DNA of 64,000 nucleotides, from positions 122,903,961 through 122,967,960 of the forward strand of contig NC_092803.1 in the NCBI RefSeq assembly GCF_040954645.1, read 5' to 3'. Positions 23,108 to 33,299 of this stretch are shown piece by piece. Under the pieces are notes generated by a model. The model worked only from the letters and a program-made list of their open reading frames with translations, made no database searches and had not been told where the DNA came from. Each line of letters begins with the position of its first letter. Position 1 is the first letter of the stretch. The position numbers and the translations under genes were made by a program. The stretch comes from Diabrotica undecimpunctata (Eukaryota > Arthropoda > Insecta > Coleoptera > Chrysomelidae).

Positions 23108-24355
23108 CTAGTCGTCAGAGACGAAAATGCCACTCAACCTCTAAAAATCATACGAACAAGCTGCATTTTGCTAAGAATATTAATTTTGGGACCCCAAAAA
23201 GATGCAAAAAAGTTTACTACTTTTACCCTCGGGCTTCCCCCTAAAACCCCCCTCGCAGGGGGTAAAAACGCAAAAAAAATCGATTTACCAAGAATCTGTA
23301 CACCGTAGAAAAAAATGTTTCAAATAAAAAATGTAGCTGAGATAATTTTAAACAAAAATTTCACTTTTTGTGTAGAATGAACCGTTCTCTCAGAAAAGTT
23401 TTATTGAAGTTCAATAAAATTTGTATCAGCTCAACGGTAAAAATGCGATATCTTTTGATCCAAGTGTCCGATCTACAAAAATCAAGATGCGTTTTATAGG
23501 TAAAGAGTTATCAAGATAGGTTTTGTATTTTGTCGCAAGTAAAATCAATACGATATATCCCTTTTATTGACTAACCACTATAAAGTTTCGATTACTAGAA
23601 ACTAACCTTCAAAACTTATAGCATGAAATTTGAGTTTTGGCAAAAAATGTGACGCATTTGAAATACGCTTAAAAAGCGCTGGATTTAAACTTTCACATAA
23701 CAATCTAAAACGTTTAAAACTTTTTTTTTCAATAAAACTAGTACGTTTTTCAAAAGAACCAAACTTCTGCTATAAACTACACCCAAAACCGTCTTCTTGG
23801 AGGCATTTCCCGTGTCGTGCGATCGTTTGAAATGTAAAACATTAAATTCTGCGTTTTTTATTCATATTTCAAATGCCTCATATTTGTTGCCACAACTTAA
23901 AATTGAAATTTCATGTCATAGGGTTAAAAGATTAATCTCCAAAAATGGAAATTTTACTACGACTGGTCAATGAAAGTGATCATTTTTATTGATCTCACGG
24001 GAATTTTATAAAATGGCAAAAATCGCGCCACGTTTATTTATTTAACATCTTTATAAAAACTGAGTTTACTCGCGGCAAAATACAAAAACTGCATACGAAA
24101 GCTGGGATACCTTTAAAACGCATCTTGATTTTTGTTCATAGGACACTTGGATCAAAAGATATCGAATTTTTACCGTCGAGCAAACATTTTTTCTATGACG
24201 TACAGATTCTTGGTAAATCGATTTTTTTTGTGTTTTTATCCTCCTACGAGGGGGGTTTTAGGGGGAAGCCAGGGGGTAGAAGTGGTAAATTAATATTCTT
24301 GGCAAAATTCCGCTTGTTCGTATGATTTTTAGGGGGCAATTCTCTGACGACTGGA
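23108..24355. mobile_element. foldback-type DNA element with long inverted arms
   Basis: The two ends are extended inverted copies. The left starts CTAGTCGTCAGAG, and the right (minus strand) CCAGTCGTCAGAG. Both arms share CTAAAAATCATACGAACAAGC, TTCCCCCTAAAACCCCCCTC, ATCGATTTACCAAGAATCTG and ATATCTTTTGATCCAAGTGT in the same order. The left arm is roughly 450 bp. The right arm lacks about 110 bp of it (the part after AAAATGTTT). No transposase is visible in the interior, which suggests a non-autonomous element. Confidence 0.8.
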
Positions 24356-24499
24356 CTAACACGAAAACTGCTAAACTGTTAATGATTTTTTTCTTTCTCA
24401 TATGAATAATTTCAGTACATTCTTTTACTTATGTCTGCCTTCCATCTTTAGAATATAAAGAATGTACTGAAATTAAACACTATGAAAAGGAACACGATA

Positions 24500-24790
24500 C
24501 ATTTTATCTACACACGAAATTTAAAGAGATCGCCGGAATCAAACGGAAACAACTATTTCAAAGTTTAAAAGTCAAAAAGGGACACAAAATTAGAAATCAA
24601 TGAGCAGCTAAAAGAATGGAAAAACTACATTTCTGAATTATTTGAAGATAAAAGAGTAGAACACTATACACCGATTGCTATAACAGGTCCGTCTCTAACA
24701 GAAAGTGAGGTTACATGGACAATAGAAATGGCAAAAAATGGAAAAGCACCCCAAAAGACGAGTCTCAGGACCAGCAACCTCCTGTAGAGT
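24500..24790 (+). pseudogene. LINE inter-domain fragment
   Basis: The plus frame reads KLEINEQLKEWKNYISELFE, then GPSLTESEVTWTIEMAKNGK and AP. This is the region between endonuclease and RT of RTE-like LINEs (EI…AIKxLKNGKAPG). It ends abruptly at 24.79 kb. Confidence 0.65.
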
Positions 24791-24930
24791 CTTACGTTGC
24801 CATGTTATCAATTCCAATTGTAGCTTTAACATCATAACATATAAGATCCAATAATGTAACTTAAATTCAAATTAATAACATTTAACGAGTTTTTACCCAA
24901 ATATTTAGTCGCTCAAAACATGTACACTTA

Positions 24931-24972
24931 GACACACTGATGATGGAATATAGATTCCGAAAACGTTTTGTG
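24931..24972 (+). ncRNA. hammerhead-ribozyme-like motif
   Basis: CTGATGA (24937-24943) is followed by a perfect hairpin GGAAT-ATAG-ATTCC (24945-24958), GAA, the palindrome AACGTT and then TTGTG. CACA just before the core can pair with TGTG just after the predicted cleavage base, giving stem I. The arrangement fits a minimal hammerhead with a 3-bp stem III. One extra T between the core and stem II departs from the canonical form, so activity is unproven. A related motif is at 60308-60333. Confidence 0.45.
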
Positions 24973-25059
24973 AGTAGCCCGATTGGGTGTTTTAATTATA
25001 TACCTTTTATAAAGGATTTTTAAATAAATTTTTTGTGATACATGGTATACAGCCAGCTA

Positions 25060-25879
25060 CAGGAACTTATTTTCAAAATATCAATTTCAGCTGGGATCCA
25101 ACCGTAGAAATTAAAAGCCGCATAGAACAAGCCCGAGCCACTTTTGTAAAAATGGGAAACGTACTTTGCAGCCACGATCTTAGTATTGACCTTCGCGTTC
25201 GAATGACATATTGCTATATTTTTCCAGTGCTACTGTATGGAGTGGAAGCGTGGACCTTAAGTGAGGCGATGCTTAAACGCTTGGAACTTTTTGAGATGTG
25301 GTTATATAGACGACTACTACCAATAAGCTGGGTCGACAAAGTCAGAAATGAGGAGGTCCTTAGACGCCTGAACCAAACAACACAACTGGTCAATATAATA
25401 AAGAGACGCAAGCTGGAACACTTCGGTCACATAAGATACCCTGAAAAATATGAACTTTTACATCTGATCATTCAAGGAAAGATTCTAGGTGAACGTGGTC
25501 CTGGTAGAAGAAGAACATCATGGCTGAAAAATCTAAGACAATGGTACAGAAAATCGACTACTTCGTTATTTAGAGCTGGTGTTAATAAAGTCACGAGGTC
25601 CTTAGACGCCTGAACCAAACAACACAACTGGTCAATATAATAAAGAGACGCAAGCTGGAACACTTCGGTCACATAAGATACCCTGAAAAATATGAACTTT
25701 TACATCTGATCATTCAAGGAAAGATTCTAGGTAAACGTGGTCCTGGTAGAAGAAGAACATCATGGCTGAAAAATCTAAGACAATGGTACAGAAAATCGAC
25801 TACTTCGTTATTTAGAGCTGCTGTTAATAAAGTCACGATAGCGAATATGGTAGCCAACATGATATACAACGATCGATAA
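25060..25879 (+). pseudogene. LINE RT C-terminal end with internal 242-bp tandem duplication
   Basis: The frame 25035-25610 reads EIKSRIEQARATFVKMGNVL, RMTYCYIFPVLLYGVEAWTL, FEMWLYRRLLPISWVDKVRN, EEVLRRLNQTTQLVNIIKRR and GPGRRRTSWLKNLRQWYRKS. This is the thumb and C-terminal region of an endonuclease-RT LINE. The segment from 25353 is repeated from 25595 with a 242-bp period and only a few differences, so the frame shifts at 25595. The second unit ends in the natural 3' end of the family (…ANMVANMIYNDR-stop). The same family's 3' end is at 46136-46432. Confidence 0.85.
25353..25836 (+). repeat. 242-bp direct tandem duplication
   Basis: Two adjacent copies are nearly identical. Visible differences include GGTGAACGTGG versus GGTAAACGTGG, and AGCTGGTG versus AGCTGCTG. 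The junction at 25591-25600 shares CACGAG-like microhomology. Confidence 0.9.
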
Positions 25880-25884
25880 CGGTC

Positions 25885-26231
25885 ATGGAACTAGAAGAAA
25901 AAAGAATGCCCTGGCATGGGCCGGTTTTGGCCGAACCTAGCATCATGCCATTACTCAAGAGATACCAAAACTGGTTTCGAAAAGATGACATACCTTTTGT
26001 TCCGAAAGCGATAACTCTAAAAACTTGCCGCAGGCTCGTTCAACAGAGGGTTTTTGGGCTTTTCTGTCTAGAAAGGATTATCATGGAGGCTTAGAAACCC
26101 AATATGAAGACCAATTAAGACGGCGAATTTACGACGATCTAATGAGAGACATTCGAAGAAATTTGCGTCTGGTAGGGCAGAATGGGCCACTACACAATAT
26201 GGTCCCACTGCAACTCGATAGTATACTTTAG
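25885..26231 (+). pseudogene. Tc1/mariner-type DDE transposase C-terminal fragment
   Basis: It reads DDIPFVPKAITLKT, then after a one-base frameshift PQARSTEGFWAFLSRKDYHG and QLRRRIYDDLMRD…LRLVGQNGPLHNM. The block P-Q-A-R-x-x-E-x-F-W, with its Glu as the last catalytic acid, is the C-terminal signature of a widespread insect IS630/Tc1-like transposase group. The N-terminal part is missing. A LINE inserted 25 bp downstream. Confidence 0.65.
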
Positions 26232-26266
26232 TTAAGCTATAATTTTATTGTAACTAGTTAGTGTTA

Positions 26267-27645
26267 TACATCAGGAAAAATACCACAAGAATGGCTTTTA
26301 TCCACCTTTGTTACTATACCAAAAAAGATAAATGCCAAACAATGTAGTGATTACCGTACAATCAGTCTGATGAGCCATGTACTGAAAATATTTCTGAAAA
26401 TTATACACTCTAGAGTACACAGAAAACTGGAAATGGACATCAATAATACCCAGTTTGGATTCCGAAATGGACTTGGAACAAGAGAGGCGTTGTTTGCACT
26501 GAACGTTATGTCTCAAAGATGTCTTGACATAAATCAAGATGTATTCATGTGTTTCATAGATTACAACAAGGCCTTTGATAAAGTGCGGCATGATCACCTA
26601 ATCAGACTCCTGACAGAAAAGAATTTAGATAAACGAGACATCCGACTAATAGCAAATATGTACTACAATCAGAAAGCAGTAGTGAGAGTAAAGAATAATA
26701 CCACTGAAGAAATTGAAATAAAGCGAGGTGTGAGACAAGGGTGTATACTGTCACCAACCCTGTTTAATCTCTATTCCGAAGACGTAATGAATAGAACACT
26801 TTCTGAGCAATCCGTAGGTATTAAAATAAATGGTGTTAGAGTAAACAATCTGAGATTTGCCGACGACACCGTTCTGATCGCAGAAACACTTGAAGAGCTA
26901 CAGACATTGGTGAATAAGATAGCAGACTGCAGCGAAGAATATGGACTATCTTTGAACATAAAGAAAACTAAATTTATGGTAATATCGAAATCAACACAAA
27001 ATGTCCAAAATTTATATTTACACAATGAAATTATCGATCGAGTTAGCAAATACAAATATTTAGGCACTTTTATAAATGAAGACAACGATAGCTCAGCAGA
27101 AATCAAAATAAGAATAGAAAAAGCCAGATCCATATTCACTAAAATGAAGAGAGTGTTCTGCGGAAGAGATTTGAGCCTTGAAATGAAACTTCGCCTGATG
27201 AGATGTTACGTACTTTCTGTGCTGTTCTACGGAATGGAGTCATGGACATTGAAAAAGATTGATACCAAAAAATTAGAGGCATTTGAACTGTGGATGTATC
27301 GCAGAATCCTGAGAATATCATGGACCGAGAGAGTCACAAATGTCGAGGTCTTGAGAAGAATGAATAAAGAAAAGGAAGTCATATTTACGATCAAAAAACG
27401 AAAACTGCAATACTTGGGACACATTACAAGAGGCGAAAGATATGAACTGCTTCGAATAATTATGCAAGGAAAAATAGCAGGAAAAAGGTCCATAGGAAGA
27501 AGACGAAACTCCTGGCTAAAGAATCTACGGGAATGGTATAGCTGTAGCAGCAACGAATTGTTTCGGTCAGCAGTTTCGAAAATACGTATAGCCCTGATGA
27601 TCGCCAACCTTCGGAACGAAGATGGCACTTGAAGAAGAAGAAGAA
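26267..27645 (+). mobile_element. RTE-like LINE with intact RT frame, 5'-truncated
   Basis: A 10-bp duplication GTTAGTGTTA (26257-26266 and 27646-27655) flanks it, and a (GAA)n tail precedes the right copy. The frame is open from the left border through 27632, giving about 455 codons, longer than the 420-aa ATG-initiated part. It contains QCSDYRTISLMSHVLKIF, MCFIDYNKAFDKVRHDHL (motif A, catalytic Asp), EIKRGVRQGCILSPTLFNLY (motif B), NNLRFADDTVLIAE (motif C, FADD intact) and YKYLGTFIN (motif E), then the usual C-terminus (WTERVTNVEVLRRMNKEKEV, RRRNSWLKNLREWYS). The endonuclease is lost, so it cannot move by itself, but the lack of stops indicates a recent insertion. Confidence 0.92.
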
Positions 27646-27655
27646 GTTAGTGTTA

Positions 27656-27974
27656 AAACAAATTTCTCCATTAAAAAGAATCGATAAATATTTTGAGGCA
27701 AAACTTTTAGGACATACGTTAAAACTGAAAAATAGGTGAAACGTTCAATCACACTGTTTCCAAATCTCTCCCACAGAAACCTGTGATGTGTATGTGTGAC
27801 ACGTTTCCCCATCTTGTTGAACACACTGGCTAACGAAGGTTGAGTTTCTTGATCTGCAAAACCACCGAAGGTAATCACAAACGGTGTGAGACCTTGAGTC
27901 ATAGAGCGTATTTGATTATCAGTTACTGGATGTCCGTTTTCTTCAGTGAGTCCAATAATTTCCAGAAACTGCAC
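27656..27974 (-). CDS. unidentified ORF interrupted by a LINE
   Basis: Unrecognised. The minus frame reads FLEIIGLTEENGHPVTDNQI, then TQGLTPFVITFGGFADQETQ, NKMGKRVTHTHHRFLWERFG and YVLKVLPQNIYRFFLMEKF. No ATG starts it (GTG at 27974), and a stop lies six codons upstream of that GTG. A possible splice acceptor GTGTGCAG precedes FLEII. Removing the LINE (26267-27645 plus one target copy) extends the frame to …SYNKIIA-stop at 26232. It could be an exon or a piece of an unknown mobile element. No function is proposed. Confidence 0.35.
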
Positions 27975-27989
27975 ACCAGACGTTTACTT

Positions 27990-28590
27990 TTTTACTATGC
28001 AACTTTTCGTTGAAAACCCACAAATATATTGCTACCTCTACTTACATAACACAGAAAATCAAAATGATATTCATGACTCCGACAGAGGCCTAAGATTTTA
28101 CAACCGTATTTAAGTCTTACCGAATAAACATATATTCTCAATTGTTGGGTCAGCATTAAACATTCTTTACTTTTGCTTAAACCCGGTACTAATATCTATG
28201 GATTTAGTGGGTGGAGTGCATGAGAAAAAAATAGGAAACAAGAAACGGTTTTGTTTTCTTTCCAATACTGGAATATTGTTGTAAATGTACAAATACTTCA
28301 GTAGTGTTACAAGAATAATGTAAAATTCTCGAAAAATCTAATTTTGGTAATATGTTAGCAAAACAATCAGCAGGTCAAATGAAGCAAAGAATGGGTAGAT
28401 CAAATGTGCTGCGACTAACGTAAACCTTCATTTACATTAGTAAAATCTAAATTTCAAAGGTTGAAATAAACCTGGGGATATTAAAACACCTAAGTATTTA
28501 ATAAGGTTTGAGAGATATTATGAAATAATATATAATTTCGAGGAATAACATAGGTTTTCTTATAATATGATCTTGTTACTTAAATAAGTA
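27990..28590. other. AT-rich intron, no gene seen
   Basis: Short frames only. AGTTGCATAGTAAAAA (minus strand, about 27988-28003) is shared with the edge of the Penelope copy at 9345-9360. Confidence 0.4.
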
Positions 28591-28599
28591 CCTATATGA

Positions 28600-29540
28600 A
28601 CTGAAGTAATTGGTCAAAACAGCTAGGGGGTGTCCACAGGGAGAGTGCTTTCTTCAAAGAACATTAAATAGCATTACTAAGTGGTGCGACAGGAAACAAC
28701 TCTCTGTCAATCCTAGTAAAACAGTAGTAGTCAGTTTTACAAGGAGACGGAACCTAGATAGCATTTGTATGCCCGATCTGTATGGAGAAACTGTCAAAGA
28801 GGCGAATGAGGTCAAATATCCAGGAGTAATACTAGATAAGCGGCTTACATGGAACGCCTATTTGGTAAGCAAAACTTTCCTTTTGAACATGACGAAGGAT
28901 AAGTGGGAAAACGTGGGGTATGAAACCCAAACAAATGTACTGGCTATATATGATTGTAGTCAGGCCTATGATTACGTATGGCGCACTACTATGGTGGTCT
29001 AAACGCCAAAAAAAGACCACCAAAGGGAAGCTGAATAAGCTTCAACGACAAGCATTCTTAATCATAACAGGAGCGAAGTCAGCTACTCCAACCGCCTCCA
29101 TGGAGGTCATGTTTGACCTACCTACATTACATATATGGATAGAGAGAACAAAAAAGCAGACCTACTTGCTAGGAGAGGGACAAAAAACATTCATAGGTCC
29201 AGAAACTGCCGTTGGCATAACAAGAAGCACAGCCGAAAGAACAATGTCGGACTGGGTGCGACAGATAAAACATAACTACTGTTACTGATTATAATCATGT
29301 CAGGTTGATATATTTATGTCAGGTTGATGAAGAGACGGTGGAACACTTTCTGTACAACTGTATAGGGTTGGATAAGATAAGGCTCAATAGATTTAAGCAT
29401 TATCAACTACATAAAGCCCTACGACTTCGTAGAAGTGTCACCTAAGGTCATAATAGACTTTGTTAAAAAGGCCGAGCTGAAGGGACAACTTTAACCAAGG
29501 GTAAGCCACAATAGGTCTAGTGGAAGGGTGCTTAAATGCC
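28600..29540 (+). pseudogene. I/R1-like LINE ORF2 fragment
   Basis: Frames 28610-28999 and 28920-29285 give RGCPQGECF (RT motif B, degenerate), ITKWCDRKQLSVNPSKTVVV, NEVKYPGVILDKRLTWNAYL, then MKPKQMYWLYMIVVRPMITY, GALLWWSKRQKKTTKGKLNK and SATPTASMEVMFDLPTLHIW. Near 29.33 kb EETVEHFLYNCIGLD resembles the C-terminal zinc knuckle. Frameshifts join the parts. The same family as 57970-60230. Confidence 0.8.
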
Positions 29541-29544
29541 CACT

Positions 29545-30430
29545 CATATTGATCCTAACCTAACTGACTTCTGACTCCAATGAAAAATTAAGCTGCTAAA
29601 AAAAGTATCTTGGTTTTCTATAATTTATTTTTTATTGCAGTGACTCGACCGATGTTATTACACATGATAAGAGATCGTGAAAATGTATAGAATCTTGCGC
29701 GATTAGCTAAGAAGCTACATAAGAAGAAGTAGGTTAGCTTACGAACTGGGTCAAGTAAATGAAAATGACGTTCCATTGTGCGCAGTAGTAGCAGAAGGGA
29801 CTTGGTCAAAAAGATCATACTCGACTAATTATGATGCTTCTTCAGGAGTTATGGATTATTTCTGTTGTGTCTCATCGATCTTCTGTATATTTACTCATTA
29901 TTTTTTACTCTTTTATTATAGAAGAGAACACTAGACAAAATTTGTTTCAAGAAAAAGAGCACTTTTTTGGCGTCTTTTCCAGATAGTTAAGTTAGAAATG
30001 AAGGCATAAGAAGTGGAACAGCTTCATCTAAATTGCACCCAAACGATCTCACTGAAAGGAAGATTAGAAAATTTGCTAATTTTGATTAGAACAAAGGAAT
30101 GCAGGATCAAAACGAACCATAATTACTACTACCAAATTTAAGTACCATTACATATTCTCAAGAGAAATGTCTGTTATTTCATTGTATGGAGTCCCATTAG
30201 AATGATTATATGACAGGCTGACAGCTATTCTGGCAAAATCCATATCCAAGAAATATGGAGATACGAAATCTTGCCAGACCGTTTTAACACAGAAAATATT
30301 TTATACAGGAACTTAGTTTCCTTGTGGATTCGAAAATATTTATGTAACATATGTAACATTTTTAAGCAATTCAAGGGTTATTGGACTACATACATGTACT
30401 ATTCGTCGTCTTCGTTCTTTAAATGAAGCA
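29545..30430. other. intron, no gene seen
   Basis: Short frames only, with no identifiable repeat. Confidence 0.4.
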
Positions 30431-30439
30431 GGAATGGTA

Positions 30440-30790
30440 TTATAAATCGATTTTTAAATAACCCCATGGGAAGAAGTGAAGGGAGTTAAATGGGGGATCT
30501 TGTTGGCTATTCAATAAAACCTCTTCGTCCAATCCATTGCCTAGGAAACTATTCATTAATGTATAGTTTATGTTATAATCCGGAGTTACGCCATCTTGTT
30601 GAAAAAAGAAATCATCTTCTGAGTATATTATGTTATCATTTTCGATTATATCTGTCAAAATGGGATCAACTGTGGCCTCTAATAATTCTACATATGCTTC
30701 TTCGTTCAACTTTTGTTGCAAAAAGAATGGCTCAACAATACGAACCCCTTAAATTCTTTCCCTGACGTTTAATTTCAATGGCTGTTGGGT
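30440..30790 (-). pseudogene. IS630/mariner-type DDE transposase fragment
   Basis: The minus frame reads EEAYVELLEATVDPILTDII, then FFFQQDGVTPDYNIN (second catalytic Asp, normally QQDGAPPH), GNGLDEEVLL, and NSLHFFPWGYLKIDL, a degraded SPDLNPLDFFLWGYLK with the third acidic position changed. The same transposase group is present at 47185-47400. It is inactive. Confidence 0.75.
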
Positions 30791-31009
30791 ATATATTTCA
30801 TGGAAAAGTCTAGGATGTTCATCAACGCAATAAAGTGTAATAAATAATCATGGCAATTGTGTCGATATAAAGTACCATTTAGAAAAAAAAACATTCAAGT
30901 TTGGATTACTATTTATTTTCTAAGCCATAATCTCACCAAACTATAGTCGCCTGTCGGGAACATCTTCATTTATTTTCTTTACCAAGGGTATTTTGTATAT
31001 ATTTAATAG

Positions 31010-31280
31010 ATCAGTCCAAATTCTAGCATATGCTGATGACCGAGCATCCTAACCGAGCTAGTAACAGCAGCAGAATGAATAGGATTACATATAAATCAAA
31101 ATAAAACGAAATTCATGTCGACTAACACAAACGAGAGCTATAAATGTTGACGCAGATCTAATTATCAATGACAAAAACTTCGAAGCGGTCAAAGAATTCA
31201 TATACCTAGGGACATCGGTTAACCCCAATAATAACACATCAGGGAAATAAAAAAAAGAAGACTGTATAGACGCTGCTAGT
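31010..31280 (+). pseudogene. LINE RT fragment
   Basis: It reads ILAYADDRAS (motif C), then TRAINVDADLIINDKNFEAV, KEFIYLGTSVNPNNNTSG (motif E region). Stops and shifts lie between. It is a short decayed piece of an RTE-like LINE. Confidence 0.6.
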
Positions 31281-31521
31281 CCCTGTTCTCACATATGGAT
31301 CAGAGACGTCTAATGTCCTTATCACATTCATCATTTCCTTTAAGTCATCTTATGTTTAGTGATTTATTTCTTTCTGATATTAGGAATATCATTTTTTTGT
31401 TTTTGGTAGGATATACTCGTAATTGGCTTCATGTATTTAGTGATTAATTAGGTAGCTGCTACATATCTTGACAATTCTCTAGATGGTAAAGAGGAATAAG
31501 AGTTCACAATCGGTCAAGAGT

Positions 31522-32773
31522 CATCATCATCCAGCCTCAAGAGTCCACTGCTGAACATAGGCCTCTTCCTCATGTTTCCAACCCCGTCTATCTTGCGCCG
31601 CTCTCATCCAGTTTTTATTGAGTCTTCTTAAATCGTCAGTCCATCTTGTAGGTGGTCGACCGACGCTTCTCTTGTCTTCCCTTGGCCTTCATTCCAATAA
31701 CCTATTTGTCTATCGCTCATCTGTCATTCTGGCTATGTGTCCTGCCCATCTCCATTTTAGTCTGGCTATCTTCTCGATGATGTCAGTCACTCCGGTTCTT
31801 CTCCTGATGTCTTCGTTGGTTATTCTGTCTCGCAGAGTTATTCCTAACATAGACCGCTCCATTCTTCTCTGCTTGACTCTCAGTTTGGTAGCTGCTGCTT
31901 TTGTTAAGGTAAGTGTTTCTGCTCCGTACGTCAAGACTGGGAGGACGCACTGATCAAATACCTTTCTCTTTATGCATGTGGGCAGCTCACTTTTAAAAGT
32001 TTCTGTCAGTTTTCCAAATGCTGCCCACCCAAGGCCGATTCTTCTCTTCAGTTCATGAGTCTGGTTATCCCAGCCAATAATAATTTCATGTCCCAGGTAT
32101 TTATATCTATCTACGAGTTCTATTTCTTTCCCACCAATACTGATGTTCTGGTTGGGTACCAAATTGGTCATGATTTTTGTTTTCGAGATATTTATATTTA
32201 AACCTACACTTTCTGTAGCCACAACGAGTTCCTGTACCATCTCTCTTGCCATACCTAGATCTTCAGCTATTATAAGTATATCATCGGCGAAACGTAAGTT
32301 GTTTAGATATTCTCCATCTATTTTTATTCCCTTTGTCATCCAATTCAAATTCTTAAAAGCATGTTCTAGCACCGTATTAAAAAGTTTAGGTGACATTGGG
32401 TCTCCTTGTCTAACCCCCCGTTCTATTTTTATGCGATTACTGTTAGTATGTAATCTGACAGTGGTTGTTGCCTGCAGGTATATTTTGTATAATAATTTAG
32501 TATATCTATAATCTAGCCTGCATTCTTTAAGCGTCTGTAATATTTTGCTTAGCTCAACTGTGTCAAAGGCTTTGTGAAAATCGATAAATATTAGAACTAG
32601 AGGTTTATTGTATTCCACTGCTTTCTCTATTAGGGTTTTTATACTTTGTAGATGGTCATTTGTTCCGTAACTTTTTCGGAATCCTGCCTGTTCCCTTGGT
32701 TGATAAGTCTCTAATTTTCTTTCCATTCTCTTAACTAGTATTCGCGTAAACAACTTATTTGCTTTGTCTCCTA
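31522..32773 (-). mobile_element. RTE-like LINE with long RT frame, antisense
   Basis: A 9-bp duplication GTCAAGAGT (31513-31521 and 32774-32782) flanks it, and the 3' end carries a (GAT)n tail. The minus frame 32753-31710 encodes 347 residues: QPREQAGFRKSYGTNDHLQ, LIFIDFHKAFDTVELSKILQ (motif A), KIERGVRQGDPMSPKLFNTV (motif B), NNLRFADDILIIAEDL (motif C, intact) and RYKYLGHEI (motif E). Past in-frame stops at about 31710 and 31691, the C-terminus continues SVGRPPTRWTDDLRRLNKNW and RRGWKHEEEAYVQQW. The 5' end is truncated inside the RT. Confidence 0.92.
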
Positions 32774-33299
32774 GTCAAGAGTACTTTTAAAATATACACA
32801 TATACGGTTAAGGGAATTTTGAAGCAATTGGCAACATTGTAGAAATTTAAAGATATATTTTAAATATCTTCATATGTAAAAAATTGACACTTTCAACAAA
32901 CAGTTCAAGAGTAGTTAACGTCAGTTAAAGTATTTATGCTTTATAATCAAATTACAGTTCATTAGCTATCAGGTGAAGTGAGTTAGAGGATTATTTGTAC
33001 ATGGTTCTGAAATTCAGTGGCAATTCTTTAAAATAGGTGAGAGAAAGAGTACTCTGCGTACTCTTTCCTTACTGCATGCTTTCAGTTTTACCGAAATTAC
33101 TTATCCTTTTTTTGTTATTTAAATGTCGAACTGTATTGATTTTTTAACAATAATAGTATATTTAGGTATTATTCGATTTAAAAAGTTTTAAACGTTTAAT
33201 TGGTTCGTTAATAGTTTGTTTTATATTGGCGAATAATATAGGAGGCTGTGAAATGATCGGTGTATGTGTAACTTTTATTTATCTTTAAAAAACTGATAG

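Noticed and set aside
26771..27628. Minus-strand frames of 60-133 aa
   Set aside because: Antisense shadows of the intact LINE RT at 26267-27645.
32143..32511. 122-aa plus frame
   Set aside because: Antisense to the RT motifs B and C of the LINE at 31522-32773.
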